DNA of 64,000 nt from Alphaproteobacteria bacterium HT1-32 (lineage in GTDB: Bacteria > Pseudomonadota > Alphaproteobacteria > Rhodospirillales > HT1-32), in the NCBI GenBank assembly GCA_009649675.1, contig WJPL01000002.1, positions 781,364 through 845,363 on the forward strand. Direction: 5' to 3'. The notes beneath the pieces are model-generated. The model was not told the DNA's origin. It saw nothing but the letters and a program-made list of their open reading frames with translations, and did no database searches. The position numbers were made by a program, and so were the translations under genes. Below are positions 26,475 to 36,230 of this stretch, piece by piece (position 1 is the stretch's first letter; each line of letters opens with the position of its first letter).

Positions 26475-27812
26475 GTGATCCCGCAGGAGCTGATACGACG
26501 CAAGCGGGATGGCGGTGTTTTGACGGCAGATGAAATCGCCGGCTTTGTAACAGGCATGACCGACGGCAGCATTGCCGAAAGTCAGGTCTCGGCCTTTGCC
26601 ATGGCGGTGTTCTTTCAGGGTATGACGATGGATGAACGGGTTGCCCTGACCCGTTGCATGATGGAATCGGGCCGCCGGATGGACTGGGCCGATCTGGACC
26701 TTGGCGGCCCGGTGCTCGACAAGCATTCGACCGGCGGGGTTGGTGACAAGGTGAGCCTGGTACTGGCCCCGGTCATCGCCGCGCTGGGTGGTTTTGTGCC
26801 GATGATCTCCGGCCGTGGCCTCGGCCATACTGGGGGCACGCTGGACAAGCTGGAGAGCATTCCCGGCTATAATGCGACCCCGGACCATGTCCTGTTCCGG
26901 CAAACCGTAAAGACGGCGGGATGTGCAGTTATCGGACAGACCGATGATCTGGCACCGGCTGACCGGCGGCTTTATGCCATCCGGGACGTGACGGCGACGG
27001 TGGAATCCATCCCGCTGATTACGGCCTCGATCCTGTCAAAAAAGCTGGCGGCGGGGCTGGACGGGCTGGTGATGGATGTGAAGACCGGCAGCGGTGCCTT
27101 CGCCCCGACACTGGCGATGGCAGAGGAACTGGCGGGCAGCATCGTTGATGTGGCCGGCGGGGCCGGGTTGCCTGCGACGGCGGTGATTACCGATATGAAT
27201 CAGGTTCTGGGCAGCACCGCCGGTAATGCGCTGGAAGTCAGGGAATCCGTTGACCTGCTGACCGGCAGAACCGGTGATCCGCGTCTGGTTGAGGTGCTGA
27301 CGGAACTGGCCATCGAAATGGGACTGCTGGGTAAACTGGCTGATGGCGGCAACCCGCGGGCTGACCTGCGCCGGAAGGTGGCTGAGGTGCTGGGCAGCGG
27401 TGCCGCTGCCGAACATTTTGGCCGCATGGTCGCGGCCCTTGGTGGCCCGGCTGATTTTGTCGAAAAGCCTGAGCGTTATCTAGGGGAAGCGCCGGTCCGG
27501 CATGTCGTGACACCTTCCGGAGAAGGCTACGTCGCGAATGTGGATACCCGCGCTGTCGGGATTGCGGTGATTGAACTTGGTGGCGGCAGACGGCGGGTTA
27601 CAGACAGCATTGATCACGCCGTTGGTCTCGATCAGGTCCGGGGCATTGGTGAGAAGGTGGGTCCGGATCAGCCGCTCTGTGTCATTCATGCCCGTGATGA
27701 AGACAGCGCCCGGCGGGCAGAGGCTCTGGTTCTCGGTGCCGTCCGTGTGCAGGATGACCCGGTAACGCCGTCGCCGGTTATCGTGAAACATCTGCGGGGT
27801 GAGGGGGTATGA
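26475..27812 (+). CDS. deoA: Thymidine phosphorylase
   Basis: GTG 26475 starts a 445-residue protein. The family signature around [12 protein letters not shown] and the following [14 protein letters not shown] are intact, and [10 protein letters not shown] marks the alpha/beta domain. It phosphorolyses thymidine and deoxyuridine to base and deoxyribose 1-phosphate. It lies between deoC and deoB, overlapping the latter by 4 bases. Confidence 0.95.
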   Translation: MIPQELIRRKRDGGVLTADEIAGFVTGMTDGSIAESQVSAFAMAVFFQGMTMDERVALTRCMMESGRRMDWADLDLGGPVLDKHSTGGVGDKVSLVLAPVIAALGGFVPMISGRGLGHTGGTLDKLESIPGYNATPDHVLFRQTVKTAGCAVIGQTDDLAPADRRLYAIRDVTATVESIPLITASILSKKLAAGLDGLVMDVKTGSGAFAPTLAMAEELAGSIVDVAGGAGLPATAVITDMNQVLGSTAGNALEVRESVDLLTGRTGDPRLVEVLTELAIEMGLLGKLADGGNPRADLRRKVAEVLGSGAAAEHFGRMVAALGGPADFVEKPERYLGEAPVRHVVTPSGEGYVANVDTRAVGIAVIELGGGRRRVTDSIDHAVGLDQVRGIGEKVGPDQPLCVIHARDEDSARRAEALVLGAVRVQDDPVTPSPVIVKHLRGEGV

Positions 27813-29008
27813 GCCGGGCAATCATCCTGATGATGGATTCCTTTGGCGTCGGGGCGACTGAAGATGCGGTCAGGTTCGGCGATCAGGGGGCAGATACCTT
27901 CGGACATATTGCCGCTTTCTGTGCCGGTTCTGATCGTGGTGCCCTGCAAATCCCCAACCTGACCCGCCTCGGGCTGGTGCGGGCCGGGCTTGGCGGCTCC
28001 GGTTCTGTCGCGGCGGGCTGTGATGTCTCTGTCGAGCCGCAGTCCCTGTACGGACATGCGGCGGAGCGCAGTTTCGGCAAGGACACGCCGAGCGGACACT
28101 GGGAACTGGCCGGTGTGCCGGTTGAATTCGACTGGGGTTATTTCCCCCGTGAAGAACCCTGTTTTCCGGCTGAACTGATTGACCGGCTGATCGCTGACGG
28201 GGAAATCCCCGGTGTGCTGGGGGAACGCCACGCCTCCGGCACCACAATCATTGAAGAACTGGGCGAGGAACATCTGCGAACCGGCAAGCCGATTGTCTAT
28301 ACCTCTGCCGACAGCGTGTTGCAGATTGCCGCTCATGAGGAAGCCTTCGGCCTTGAACGGCTGTACCGGCTTTGTCTGGCGGCGAGGGCGATTGTTGATG
28401 ACTGGAATATCGGCCGGGTGATTGCCCGGCCCTTCATCGGCGACAACAGTGCCAGTTTCCGTCGTACCGGGAACCGCCGCGACTATTCGATACCGCCGCC
28501 AGCCCCGACCCTGCTGGACAGGCTGGCGGGCGAGGGGCGTGAAGTGCTGTCCGTTGGCAAGATTGCGGATATCTTTGCCCATCAGGGACTAACCCGGAAG
28601 GTGAAGGCCGATGGCAACGAGGCGCTGTTTGATGCCACATTGCAGGCCCTTGATGAGACACCGGATGGCGGACTGATTTTCACCAACTTCGTCGATTTTG
28701 ATTCCAGCTATGGCCATCGCCGCAATGTGCCGGGTTATGCCGCCGCAATTGAATATTTCGACCGTCGCCTGCCGGAACTGGAACGCCGGATGCGGAGGGG
28801 TGATCTGGCGGTGATTACTGCCGATCACGGTTGTGACCCGACATGGCCCGGTTCTGACCATACCCGCGAACATGTCCCGGTCCTGGCTTTCGGTCCGGAT
28901 GTTGAAGGGCGCGATATCGGCCGGCGGGCATCCTTTGCCGATATCGGTCAAAGCCTCGCCACCCATCTTGGCATTGCATCACTGGATGCGGGCGAAAGTT
29001 TTCTGTAA
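27809..29008 (+). CDS. deoB: Phosphopentomutase
   Basis: This 399-residue protein of the alkaline-phosphatase-like superfamily has the N-terminal metal Asp in M-D-S-F-G-V-G-A, the family stretch K-D-T-P-S-G-H-W-E, and the C-terminal metal site A-D-H-G-C-D-P-T with H-T-R-E-H-V-P. It interconverts (deoxy)ribose 1- and 5-phosphate, linking the phosphorylases (DeoA, Pnp) to DeoC. It overlaps deoA, so translational coupling is likely. Confidence 0.96.
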   Translation: MSRAIILMMDSFGVGATEDAVRFGDQGADTFGHIAAFCAGSDRGALQIPNLTRLGLVRAGLGGSGSVAAGCDVSVEPQSLYGHAAERSFGKDTPSGHWELAGVPVEFDWGYFPREEPCFPAELIDRLIADGEIPGVLGERHASGTTIIEELGEEHLRTGKPIVYTSADSVLQIAAHEEAFGLERLYRLCLAARAIVDDWNIGRVIARPFIGDNSASFRRTGNRRDYSIPPPAPTLLDRLAGEGREVLSVGKIADIFAHQGLTRKVKADGNEALFDATLQALDETPDGGLIFTNFVDFDSSYGHRRNVPGYAAAIEYFDRRLPELERRMRRGDLAVITADHGCDPTWPGSDHTREHVPVLAFGPDVEGRDIGRRASFADIGQSLATHLGIASLDAGESFL

Positions 29009-29110
29009 TGGCGCGGGTGCGGGTGAAGGTCTGCTGCATTCTTTGACGCGGTGGCGACTGCGTGACAGGCTTCCCTCTGGTGCATTCGGAACACAGGTGG
29101 TTTTGACAGC

Positions 29111-30583
29111 ATGAGCGCGCAGCATTTTCCCGGTGTCGGCAATCTCCAGTCGCTTGATGACGTTGACGCGGTACTGGAACGGGTCGCCGAAATCTATCTC
29201 GATGGCGTGACGGCACTTCAGGACCGTTTTGACCAGTTTGCCGCAGGTGACCGGACCAGCCCGACACCCCGGCGCGGCTATCCCTTCGTCGGGATCATTA
29301 ATAATGGCCGTGTCACGCCTGCGTCGGAGGGAACCCTGTCTTACGGGACGCTGGGGGGATCAGGTGCCTTTGGCATGACCCTGACACGCCCGGAACTGTT
29401 CAAAAGCTATTACCGTGAACAGCTGACATTGCTGAAACAGCATTATGGCGGGCCGTTTCATGTCGGGGTCAGCAACTGCCCGATTCCACTTCCCTTTGTG
29501 ATTGAGGCTGCGGGGGCGGGTATGTCGGCGGATGATGCGACCGACCTGCAACGGGTGTTTCCGCTGCCTGACCTGAATGAAATTGACGACGAAATCGCCA
29601 ACGGAACGAATGTCGTGGCGGCCGGTCTGCCAAAGCCGTTGTCGATGTTCTCGGCCTCGCGGGTAGACTATTCGCTGCTGCGTCTCGCCCATTATACCGG
29701 CACCGCTCCGGAGCATTTCCAGCGGTTCGTCCTGTTTACGAACTATCAGCGATATGTTGATGAATTTATTGAACTTGGTCTGTCTGAAGTCCGGTCCGGA
29801 GATCGCTTCCGGGCCTTTGTCGAGCCGGGGAATGTGGTCACGCCAAACCCGCGTCTGAGTGACCTGCCAGCCAGCGGTATGGAGCCGCTGCATCTGCCGC
29901 AGATGCCTGCCTATCATCTGGTATCAGACCGGCATGAAGGAATTACGCTGGTCAATATCGGGGTCGGCCCCTCGAATGCCAAAACCATCACCGATCATCT
30001 GGCGGTACTGCGCCCGCATTGCTGGCTGATGATCGGCCATTGCGGTGGCTTGCGGAAAACCCAGTTGCTGGGTGACTACGTTCTGGCCCATGCCTATGTG
30101 CGGGCCGACCATGTGCTGGATGACGACCTGCCACCCTGGGTGCCGGTGCCGCCAATCGCCGAAATCCAGATTGCGCTGACCGAGGCCGTGTCCGCCATTA
30201 CCGGGGTTACTGGCCGCGAACTGAAGGCCCGTCTCCGGACGGGGACTGTCTATACGACAGATAACCGGGACTGGGAATTACGTCTGGATGCCCTGAACCG
30301 GGAGTTCAACCAGTCCCGTGCCATTGCCATTGATATGGAATCGGCGACCATCGCGGCCAACGGCTATCGTTTTCGGGTTCCCTATGGCACGTTGCTCTGT
30401 GTCTCCGACAAACCGTTGCATGGCGAGATAAAGCTGCCGGGCATGGCAAATGCGTTTTACCGGGAGCGGGTCAGCCAGCATATGAAGATTGGTATCGAGG
30501 CACTGGAACGGCTGCGGCAGCAGGGTGTGGAAAGCCTGCATTCCCGCAAACTTCGGGCCTTTGATGAACCGGCCTTCAGATAA
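29111..30583 (+). CDS. amn: AMP nucleosidase
   Basis: This 490-residue protein is close to the 484 of E. coli Amn. An N-terminal AMN domain (about 1-170) carries F-A-A-G-D-R-T-S-P and P-F-V-G-I-I-N-N-G-R-V. The C-terminal nucleoside-phosphorylase-like domain includes V-N-I-G-V-G-P-S-N-A-K, G-H-C-G-G-L-R, A-I-D-M-E-S-A-T-I-A and the D-K-P-L-H-G-E-I-K loop. It hydrolyses AMP to adenine and ribose 5-phosphate. It completes the purine side of the salvage region, and its last 8 bases overlap the convergent selD gene. Confidence 0.94.
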   Translation: MSAQHFPGVGNLQSLDDVDAVLERVAEIYLDGVTALQDRFDQFAAGDRTSPTPRRGYPFVGIINNGRVTPASEGTLSYGTLGGSGAFGMTLTRPELFKSYYREQLTLLKQHYGGPFHVGVSNCPIPLPFVIEAAGAGMSADDATDLQRVFPLPDLNEIDDEIANGTNVVAAGLPKPLSMFSASRVDYSLLRLAHYTGTAPEHFQRFVLFTNYQRYVDEFIELGLSEVRSGDRFRAFVEPGNVVTPNPRLSDLPASGMEPLHLPQMPAYHLVSDRHEGITLVNIGVGPSNAKTITDHLAVLRPHCWLMIGHCGGLRKTQLLGDYVLAHAYVRADHVLDDDLPPWVPVPPIAEIQIALTEAVSAITGVTGRELKARLRTGTVYTTDNRDWELRLDALNREFNQSRAIAIDMESATIAANGYRFRVPYGTLLCVSDKPLHGEIKLPGMANAFYRERVSQHMKIGIEALERLRQQGVESLHSRKLRAFDEPAFR

Positions 30584-32804
30584 GCCAGATTGTCTTTGAT
30601 CCGGCAGCCTGTGTGGCGACGCTGCCAATAATTCTGGCCGGTATTCCGGCTTTCTGTAGCGCGGCCAGACAGACATCCGCCTGACCGTCAGGCAGTGCGG
30701 CCAGCAGGCCACCGGATGTCTGCGGGTCGAAGAAAATGTCGTCTGGATGTCCATCGAAATGCACGGCGAACGGCAAATTCTTGGGATACATGGTGGACAG
30801 GATACCGGCTGCCTCTGCTTCCCTGTATCCTGGCAGAACGGGCAGGCTGGCCGGATCCAGCAAAGCCACAGTGCGGGCGCCGGTCATCATCTCGATCAGA
30901 TGACCGGCCAGCCCGAAGCCGGTGACATCTGTGGCCGCCGTCACCCCGTAATCGTGCAGGATACGGGCTGCGGGTCCATTGGACTGCCGCATGCTGTCAA
31001 CGGCTGCCTCCACATGTTCGGTCCGGGCGCGGCCACGCATGTCGGCTGCCATGATGGCACCTGTGCCCAGCGGTTTGGTCAGGATCAGTTTGTCACCGCC
31101 TCTGGCACCGCCTTTGGCGGACAGGGACTTGGGATCTATGAAACCGGTAACAGCCAGCCCGAGGGTCAGTTCAGCGCCCTCTGCCGTGTGACCGCCCAGT
31201 AACAGCGCACCACAGGCGGCCAGTGCTGCGGTGACGCCGGATAAAATTTGAGTCAGGTCATCGGCCATCACCTCCGGCTCACCATCCGGCAGCGTGACGG
31301 TCACCAGTGCCCCATAGGGGTCGGCGCCCATGGCGTGCAGGTCTGATAAACAATGTTCCGCCGTGATCTGCCCGAACAGGAAGGGATCATCAATCACCTG
31401 GCGGAACTGATCGACCGACTGAACAATGGATTGGCCGGGAGGCGGCGTGATAATGGCTGCATCGTCCCCCAGGTCCCCAATCGACTGCGGATAGATCTGG
31501 CGGACCCGTGCGAGGGCGGATTTCAGGACAAGGCTGGAGACCTTTGCCCCGCAGCCACCACATCGCATGAGGCTGTCGCCGGTTTGCGGATCGGATGGTT
31601 CGGCCATGACCGGAAGGTCCTGATACTTCTCCATCCATTTGCGATCAATCCCGTCTTTCCAGCGCCAGACCCAGTCACCACTGACCGACAGCGGCCCGTA
31701 GGAGGCAACAGCATGCCGCTTGCCAGTAGAGATGAGGGCCAGAACATGTGACTGGGGGTGATAGGGAACCGCTGGCTTTCCACGGGCAAGACGCTGAAGG
31801 CTTTCGGCCAGTACCGGACCCTGCCGAACGGCGTAAACCCCGGCTTTCGGCAGATCATGCCCTGTCATTGAGGCGATATCACCCGCGGCCAGAACATGAG
31901 GATGCGAGGGGGACTGAAGACAATCATCGACGGCGATAAAACCGTGACTGTCCAGTGCCAGCCCGGTTGTTGCCAGCCAGTCCGGGGCTGACGCCCGGGT
32001 TGTGCAGATCACCCTGTCCACCGGGATGCTCTCACCATTACCCAGAATGACGCTGTCCGCCCGAATTTCGGTGACCGGGGAGCCGCGGTGCAGTTCAACG
32101 CCTGCTTCCGTCAATGCCTGTCGTAATGTCTGGCGCACCCCGGATGAATGTTCGGGCACAACCTCGTGGCTTGCCGATATGAGGAGGAGCGAAACACGGT
32201 CTCCGAACCGATGGGCCAGAGACAGCGCAAGTTCGGTCCCGCCAGCACCGCCGCCGATGATTGCCAGCCTGACGGGGTTTCGGGGCTGATTCTTCGTCTG
32301 CTGTTCAAGCTCGTTCAGCCAGACCAGAAATTGATCGACGGGTTTTACCCCGATGGCATGTTCACGGGCACCCCGGATGCTGCGCAGATCAGGGGTTGAG
32401 CCAATATCCACAGACAGCCAGTCGAACCGCAACGGCGGGCGGTTTGCCATGCTGACGGTCCGGGCATCAGCATCGATACCGTCAACGGCAGCATGGATCA
32501 GGCGCACACCGGCATGCCGGCAAAGTCGCCGCAGGTCGATGTGAGCCTCGTCAAAATCATATAGACTAGCAATGAGACCGGGCAGCATGCCGGTATAGGG
32601 TGTCTGGATATCACGGGCGATCAGGGTCATCCGGGTCCGTGGAGACGGGTTCATTGCCCATTGGCGGATTACCTCCACATGGGCATGCCCGCCACCCACC
32701 AGGATGATTTCTGTCTCTGTCCGGTCGTTCTCTGTAATCAAGTTGGCATCCTTTTTATCGGACGCATCCCGTCCGGCGTATGGTACCATCATAGGCATAG
32801 CCAC
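30576..32804 (-). CDS. selD: Selenide, water dikinase fused to an NADH dehydrogenase-like flavoprotein domain
   Basis: This 742-residue protein has two parts. Residues about 30-370 form a pyridine-nucleotide-disulphide-oxidoreductase-like domain with V-G-G-G-H-A-H-V (about 36-43), A-I-I-G-G-G-A-G-G-T-E (about 181-191) and the FAD-side L-A-A-G-D-I-A. Residues about 410-742 are SelD: R-C-G-G-C-G-A-K-V holds Cys418 and Lys421, which line up with the catalytic Cys17/Lys20 of E. coli. D-D-A-A-I, L-L-G-G-H-T-A-E-G-A-E and T-D-V-T-G-F-G-L-A-G-H follow. SelD makes selenophosphate from selenide and ATP, the donor for SelA and for tRNA selenouridine formation. The fusion is a known architecture; the flavin domain may reduce or present the selenium source. 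The exact start is uncertain. Confidence 0.95.
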   Translation of the reverse strand: MAMPMMVPYAGRDASDKKDANLITENDRTETEIILVGGGHAHVEVIRQWAMNPSPRTRMTLIARDIQTPYTGMLPGLIASLYDFDEAHIDLRRLCRHAGVRLIHAAVDGIDADARTVSMANRPPLRFDWLSVDIGSTPDLRSIRGAREHAIGVKPVDQFLVWLNELEQQTKNQPRNPVRLAIIGGGAGGTELALSLAHRFGDRVSLLLISASHEVVPEHSSGVRQTLRQALTEAGVELHRGSPVTEIRADSVILGNGESIPVDRVICTTRASAPDWLATTGLALDSHGFIAVDDCLQSPSHPHVLAAGDIASMTGHDLPKAGVYAVRQGPVLAESLQRLARGKPAVPYHPQSHVLALISTGKRHAVASYGPLSVSGDWVWRWKDGIDRKWMEKYQDLPVMAEPSDPQTGDSLMRCGGCGAKVSSLVLKSALARVRQIYPQSIGDLGDDAAIITPPPGQSIVQSVDQFRQVIDDPFLFGQITAEHCLSDLHAMGADPYGALVTVTLPDGEPEVMADDLTQILSGVTAALAACGALLLGGHTAEGAELTLGLAVTGFIDPKSLSAKGGARGGDKLILTKPLGTGAIMAADMRGRARTEHVEAAVDSMRQSNGPAARILHDYGVTAATDVTGFGLAGHLIEMMTGARTVALLDPASLPVLPGYREAEAAGILSTMYPKNLPFAVHFDGHPDDIFFDPQTSGGLLAALPDGQADVCLAALQKAGIPARIIGSVATQAAGSKTIWLI

Positions 32805-32937
32805 GGAGGCTGTTAAAGCGGGGAACCCGAAAACCTGAACAGGATCACGGGGAAATGTAAGGCTGTCCCTGCGGCAATCATTGTCACTGGCGGGCGCTCA
32901 TGCAGAATAGCGGGATCACCAATCTGAAAGCCCCCTG

Positions 32938-35559
32938 ATGCGCACGGAAGACCCCCGCACGATTCGTCTTGTCGACTACCAGCCGCCCTTGTTTACGGTC
33001 GAAACCGTCGACCTTACCTTTGACCTTGAACCGGAAGTGACGGAAGTCACCACACGGCTTCACATGGTCCGGCGCGGAGCAGGGGCGCTGCGGCTGGACG
33101 GGGAGGATCTTGATCTGGTCAGTCTTTCCATTGACGGGCGCCAGCTCGATCCGGCAGCCTTCACGAAAGACGCCGAAAGCCTGTCGATTCCCGAAGTACC
33201 GGACGAATTTGATCTGGAAACGGTCGTGCGGATAGACCCGCAGTCGAACACCAAACTGGAAGGCCTGTACCGGTCAAACGGGACCTGGTGCACCCAGTGT
33301 GAAGCGGAAGGATTCCGTCGGATCACCTATTTCCCGGATCGTCCGGATGTGATGGCAACCTATCGGGTGACGATCCGCGCTGCACGGTCGGAGGCCCCGG
33401 TATTGCTGTCGAATGGCAACAAGGTTGAAGAGGGGGAACTCGAAGGCGGCAGACATTACGCTGTCTGGGAAGACCCGTTTCCGAAGCCAAGTTATCTGTT
33501 TGCTCTGGTCGCCGGAAATCTCGGTGCCTATGAGGACAGCTTCATTACGGCTTCCGGACGCAAGGTTGCACTGGCGATCTGGGTGGAACCGGGGAATGAA
33601 CCGCGCTGTGAATGGGCTATGGAATCTCTCAAACGCTCCATGAAATGGGACGAGGTTCGTTTCGGTCTGGAATATGATCTCGACCTTTTCAACATCGTCG
33701 CGATCTCCGATTTCAACATGGGAGCCATGGAAAACAAGAGTCTGAATGTCTTTAATTCCAAATACATACTGGCCGACCCTGAGACAGCAACTGATGCAGA
33801 TTACGAAGCGATCGAGAGCATTGTTGCGCACGAATATTTCCATAACTGGACGGGAAACCGGGTTACCTGTCGCGACTGGTTCCAGCTCAGTCTGAAAGAA
33901 GGTCTGACGGTTTTCCGGGATCAGGAGTTTTCAGCGGACATGCGATCAGCACCGGTGGAACGGATCAAGGCGGTCAGGGCGCTCCGTGCGGCCCAGTTCC
34001 CGGAAGATGCCGGGCCACTGGCACATCCCGTCCGTCCGGACAGCTATATCGAGATCAATAACTTCTATACGGCGACGGTTTACGAAAAGGGTGCTGAAGT
34101 TATCCGCATGATGCATACCCTGCTTGGTGAAGACGGTTTTCAGAAGGGTATGCGGCTCTATTTCGCCCGCCATGACGGGCAGGCTGTGACCTGCGACGAC
34201 TTCGTGGCCGCAATGTCAGATGCGAATGACGTTGATTTGACTCATTTCAAGCTGTGGTACCATCAGGCAGGCACGCCGGAACTGGCAATCAGTCAGGATT
34301 ATGCCAACGGGGTTCTGCAACTTCATGTCGAACAGACGCTGCGTCCGACACCGGGGCAGGAAACCAAGCAGCCGATGCAGATTCCGTTATCTGTCGGACT
34401 TCTGAAACCTGACGGTAGGGCGTTGCCGGTGAAAACGGATGCGCCCTCGACCCCGGCAGAGCATGACAGCGTTGTGCTGTCACTGACTGAGGGCAGGCAG
34501 ACATTCTCATTTCGTGACTTGCCAGTGGAACCGGTTCTTTCACTGAATCGCGGTTTTGCGGCACCGGTAAAGCTCTCAATGACAGGACAGCGGGGATCGG
34601 AAGCCATACTGATGGCGCATGATCCGGATCCCTTCAACAGATGGGAAGCCGGTCAGCAATACGGCCTGTCCCTGATTCTGAGCGGAATTGAGGACTGGCG
34701 TGCAGGTAAAACACCGCGCCTTGCGGAAGATTATATCGAAGCACTGGCTGATACGCTGAGAGATTCAGGGCTGGATAAGGCCTTTGTCGCTGAGGTTGTT
34801 GCGCTGCCATCGGTTGGTTTTGTGGCAGAAAGCATGAAGATCATCGATATCGAGGGCATAGATCATGTCCGCAGCACATTCCGTAAGCAGGTCGCCCGGC
34901 GGCTGCGCGACCGTTTACTGACGATCTGGCACGATAATACCAGTGATGCTGCTTACGAGCCGACGGCAGCACAGGCCGGAGCCCGGTCACTCCGCAACAT
35001 GGCGCTCGGCTTTCTGTCTGCCGATCCCGACAACGCTGATCTGGCGAGAAAGCAGTATGGAAGCGCAACAAACATGACAGACCGGATGGCTGCGCTTGCC
35101 TGTCTGGTTGATGTCGGGGGAACGGCGGCCAGTGACGCACTGGAAGATTTCCATGACAGGTTCAAATCCTACACTGAGGTACTGGATAAATGGTTTGCGC
35201 TTCAGGCCGGAGCACAAAGACCGGATGTCCTTGATCAGGTCAAATCGCTGCTGAAGCATCCGGATTTCTCTATGCGCAATCCCAACAAGGTACGGTCTCT
35301 GGTCGGCAGTTTTGCCATGCGAAACCTGCCGGCCTTTCATGCGGCTGACGGATCGGGTTACAGCTTTCTGGCGGATCGCGTCATTGAACTGGATGGGATC
35401 AATCCTCAGGTGGCTGCCCGTCTTGTGCAGCCGCTTGGCAGGTGGCAGAGATTTGACAGCGACCGTCAGATAGCCATGAAGTCCTGTCTGCGGAGAATTC
35501 TGGAGACATCCGGCCTGTCGCGGGATGTCTTTGAAATTGCGTCGAAGTCGATCAACTGA
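32938..35559 (+). CDS. pepN: Aminopeptidase N (M1 metallopeptidase)
   Basis: This 873-residue protein has nearly the length of E. coli PepN (870). The exopeptidase motif G-A-M-E-N precedes the zinc site H-E-Y-F-H, with the third ligand Glu 18 residues later in S-L-K-E-G-L. Upstream [15 protein letters not shown] and the C-terminal helical domain are as in the PepN subfamily. It removes N-terminal residues from peptides in the cytosol using Zn2+. The upp gene follows 22 bases later on the same strand. Confidence 0.97.
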   Translation: MRTEDPRTIRLVDYQPPLFTVETVDLTFDLEPEVTEVTTRLHMVRRGAGALRLDGEDLDLVSLSIDGRQLDPAAFTKDAESLSIPEVPDEFDLETVVRIDPQSNTKLEGLYRSNGTWCTQCEAEGFRRITYFPDRPDVMATYRVTIRAARSEAPVLLSNGNKVEEGELEGGRHYAVWEDPFPKPSYLFALVAGNLGAYEDSFITASGRKVALAIWVEPGNEPRCEWAMESLKRSMKWDEVRFGLEYDLDLFNIVAISDFNMGAMENKSLNVFNSKYILADPETATDADYEAIESIVAHEYFHNWTGNRVTCRDWFQLSLKEGLTVFRDQEFSADMRSAPVERIKAVRALRAAQFPEDAGPLAHPVRPDSYIEINNFYTATVYEKGAEVIRMMHTLLGEDGFQKGMRLYFARHDGQAVTCDDFVAAMSDANDVDLTHFKLWYHQAGTPELAISQDYANGVLQLHVEQTLRPTPGQETKQPMQIPLSVGLLKPDGRALPVKTDAPSTPAEHDSVVLSLTEGRQTFSFRDLPVEPVLSLNRGFAAPVKLSMTGQRGSEAILMAHDPDPFNRWEAGQQYGLSLILSGIEDWRAGKTPRLAEDYIEALADTLRDSGLDKAFVAEVVALPSVGFVAESMKIIDIEGIDHVRSTFRKQVARRLRDRLLTIWHDNTSDAAYEPTAAQAGARSLRNMALGFLSADPDNADLARKQYGSATNMTDRMAALACLVDVGGTAASDALEDFHDRFKSYTEVLDKWFALQAGAQRPDVLDQVKSLLKHPDFSMRNPNKVRSLVGSFAMRNLPAFHAADGSGYSFLADRVIELDGINPQVAARLVQPLGRWQRFDSDRQIAMKSCLRRILETSGLSRDVFEIASKSIN

Positions 35560-35581
35560 TCATCATCGGAGGGCATTCTTC

Positions 35582-36223
35582 ATGAGTGAGACGCCGAACC
35601 TGTACATCGTCAATCATCCGCTGGTTCAGCATAAGTTGAGCATCATGCGGGATATCGGAACCTCAACCGGCAGCTTTCGCCGGTTGCTTCGCGAAATCGC
35701 CTTGCTGATGGGCTACGAAATCACCCGCGATCTGCCGGTTGAGATGCGGGAGATTGAGACACCGCTGACAACCATGCAGGCGCCGTTCATTGCCGGACGC
35801 AAGCTCGTCATCGTACCGATCTTGCGGGCCGGGGCAGGGATGGCCGACGGGTTGCTCGAACTGGCACCGAGCGCGCGTGTCGGTCATGTCGGCCTCTATC
35901 GGGATGAGGAGACAAAGCAGCCACAGGAATATCTGGTCAAACTGCCCTCTGCCGAAGGCCGGGTTTTTATTCTGGTGGACCCGATGCTGGCGACAGGGAA
36001 CTCCGCTGTTCATGCAGCGGATGTTCTGAACCGGCATGGTGTGGCAGATCAGGATATTCGTTTCATGGCTTTAGTTTCCGCGCCGGAAGGTGTGCAGCAA
36101 TTCCACAGATCGCATCCGGAAATCCCGGTTTACACAGCGGCCCTGGACAGCCATCTGAACGAGGACGCCTATATTGTGCCGGGCCTCGGTGATGCCGGTG
36201 ACAGGTTGTTCGGGACCAAATAA
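35582..36223 (+). CDS. upp: Uracil phosphoribosyltransferase
   Basis: ATG 35582 is chosen for its GGAGG site 10 bases upstream; the longer frame overlaps pepN. This gives 213 residues, close to E. coli Upp (208). It starts [15 protein letters not shown] and has P-I-L-R-A-G-A-G-M and the PRPP-binding motif [12 protein letters not shown]. The C-terminal [12 protein letters not shown] binds uracil. It makes UMP from uracil and PRPP, using uracil that DeoA and Cdd activity would release. Confidence 0.97.
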   Translation: MSETPNLYIVNHPLVQHKLSIMRDIGTSTGSFRRLLREIALLMGYEITRDLPVEMREIETPLTTMQAPFIAGRKLVIVPILRAGAGMADGLLELAPSARVGHVGLYRDEETKQPQEYLVKLPSAEGRVFILVDPMLATGNSAVHAADVLNRHGVADQDIRFMALVSAPEGVQQFHRSHPEIPVYTAALDSHLNEDAYIVPGLGDAGDRLFGTK

Positions 36224-36230
36224 ATTGTCG

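Noticed and set aside
30576..32804. SelD itself as a selenoprotein
   Set aside because: Its catalytic position is Cys418; no in-frame TGA is found in the reading frame.
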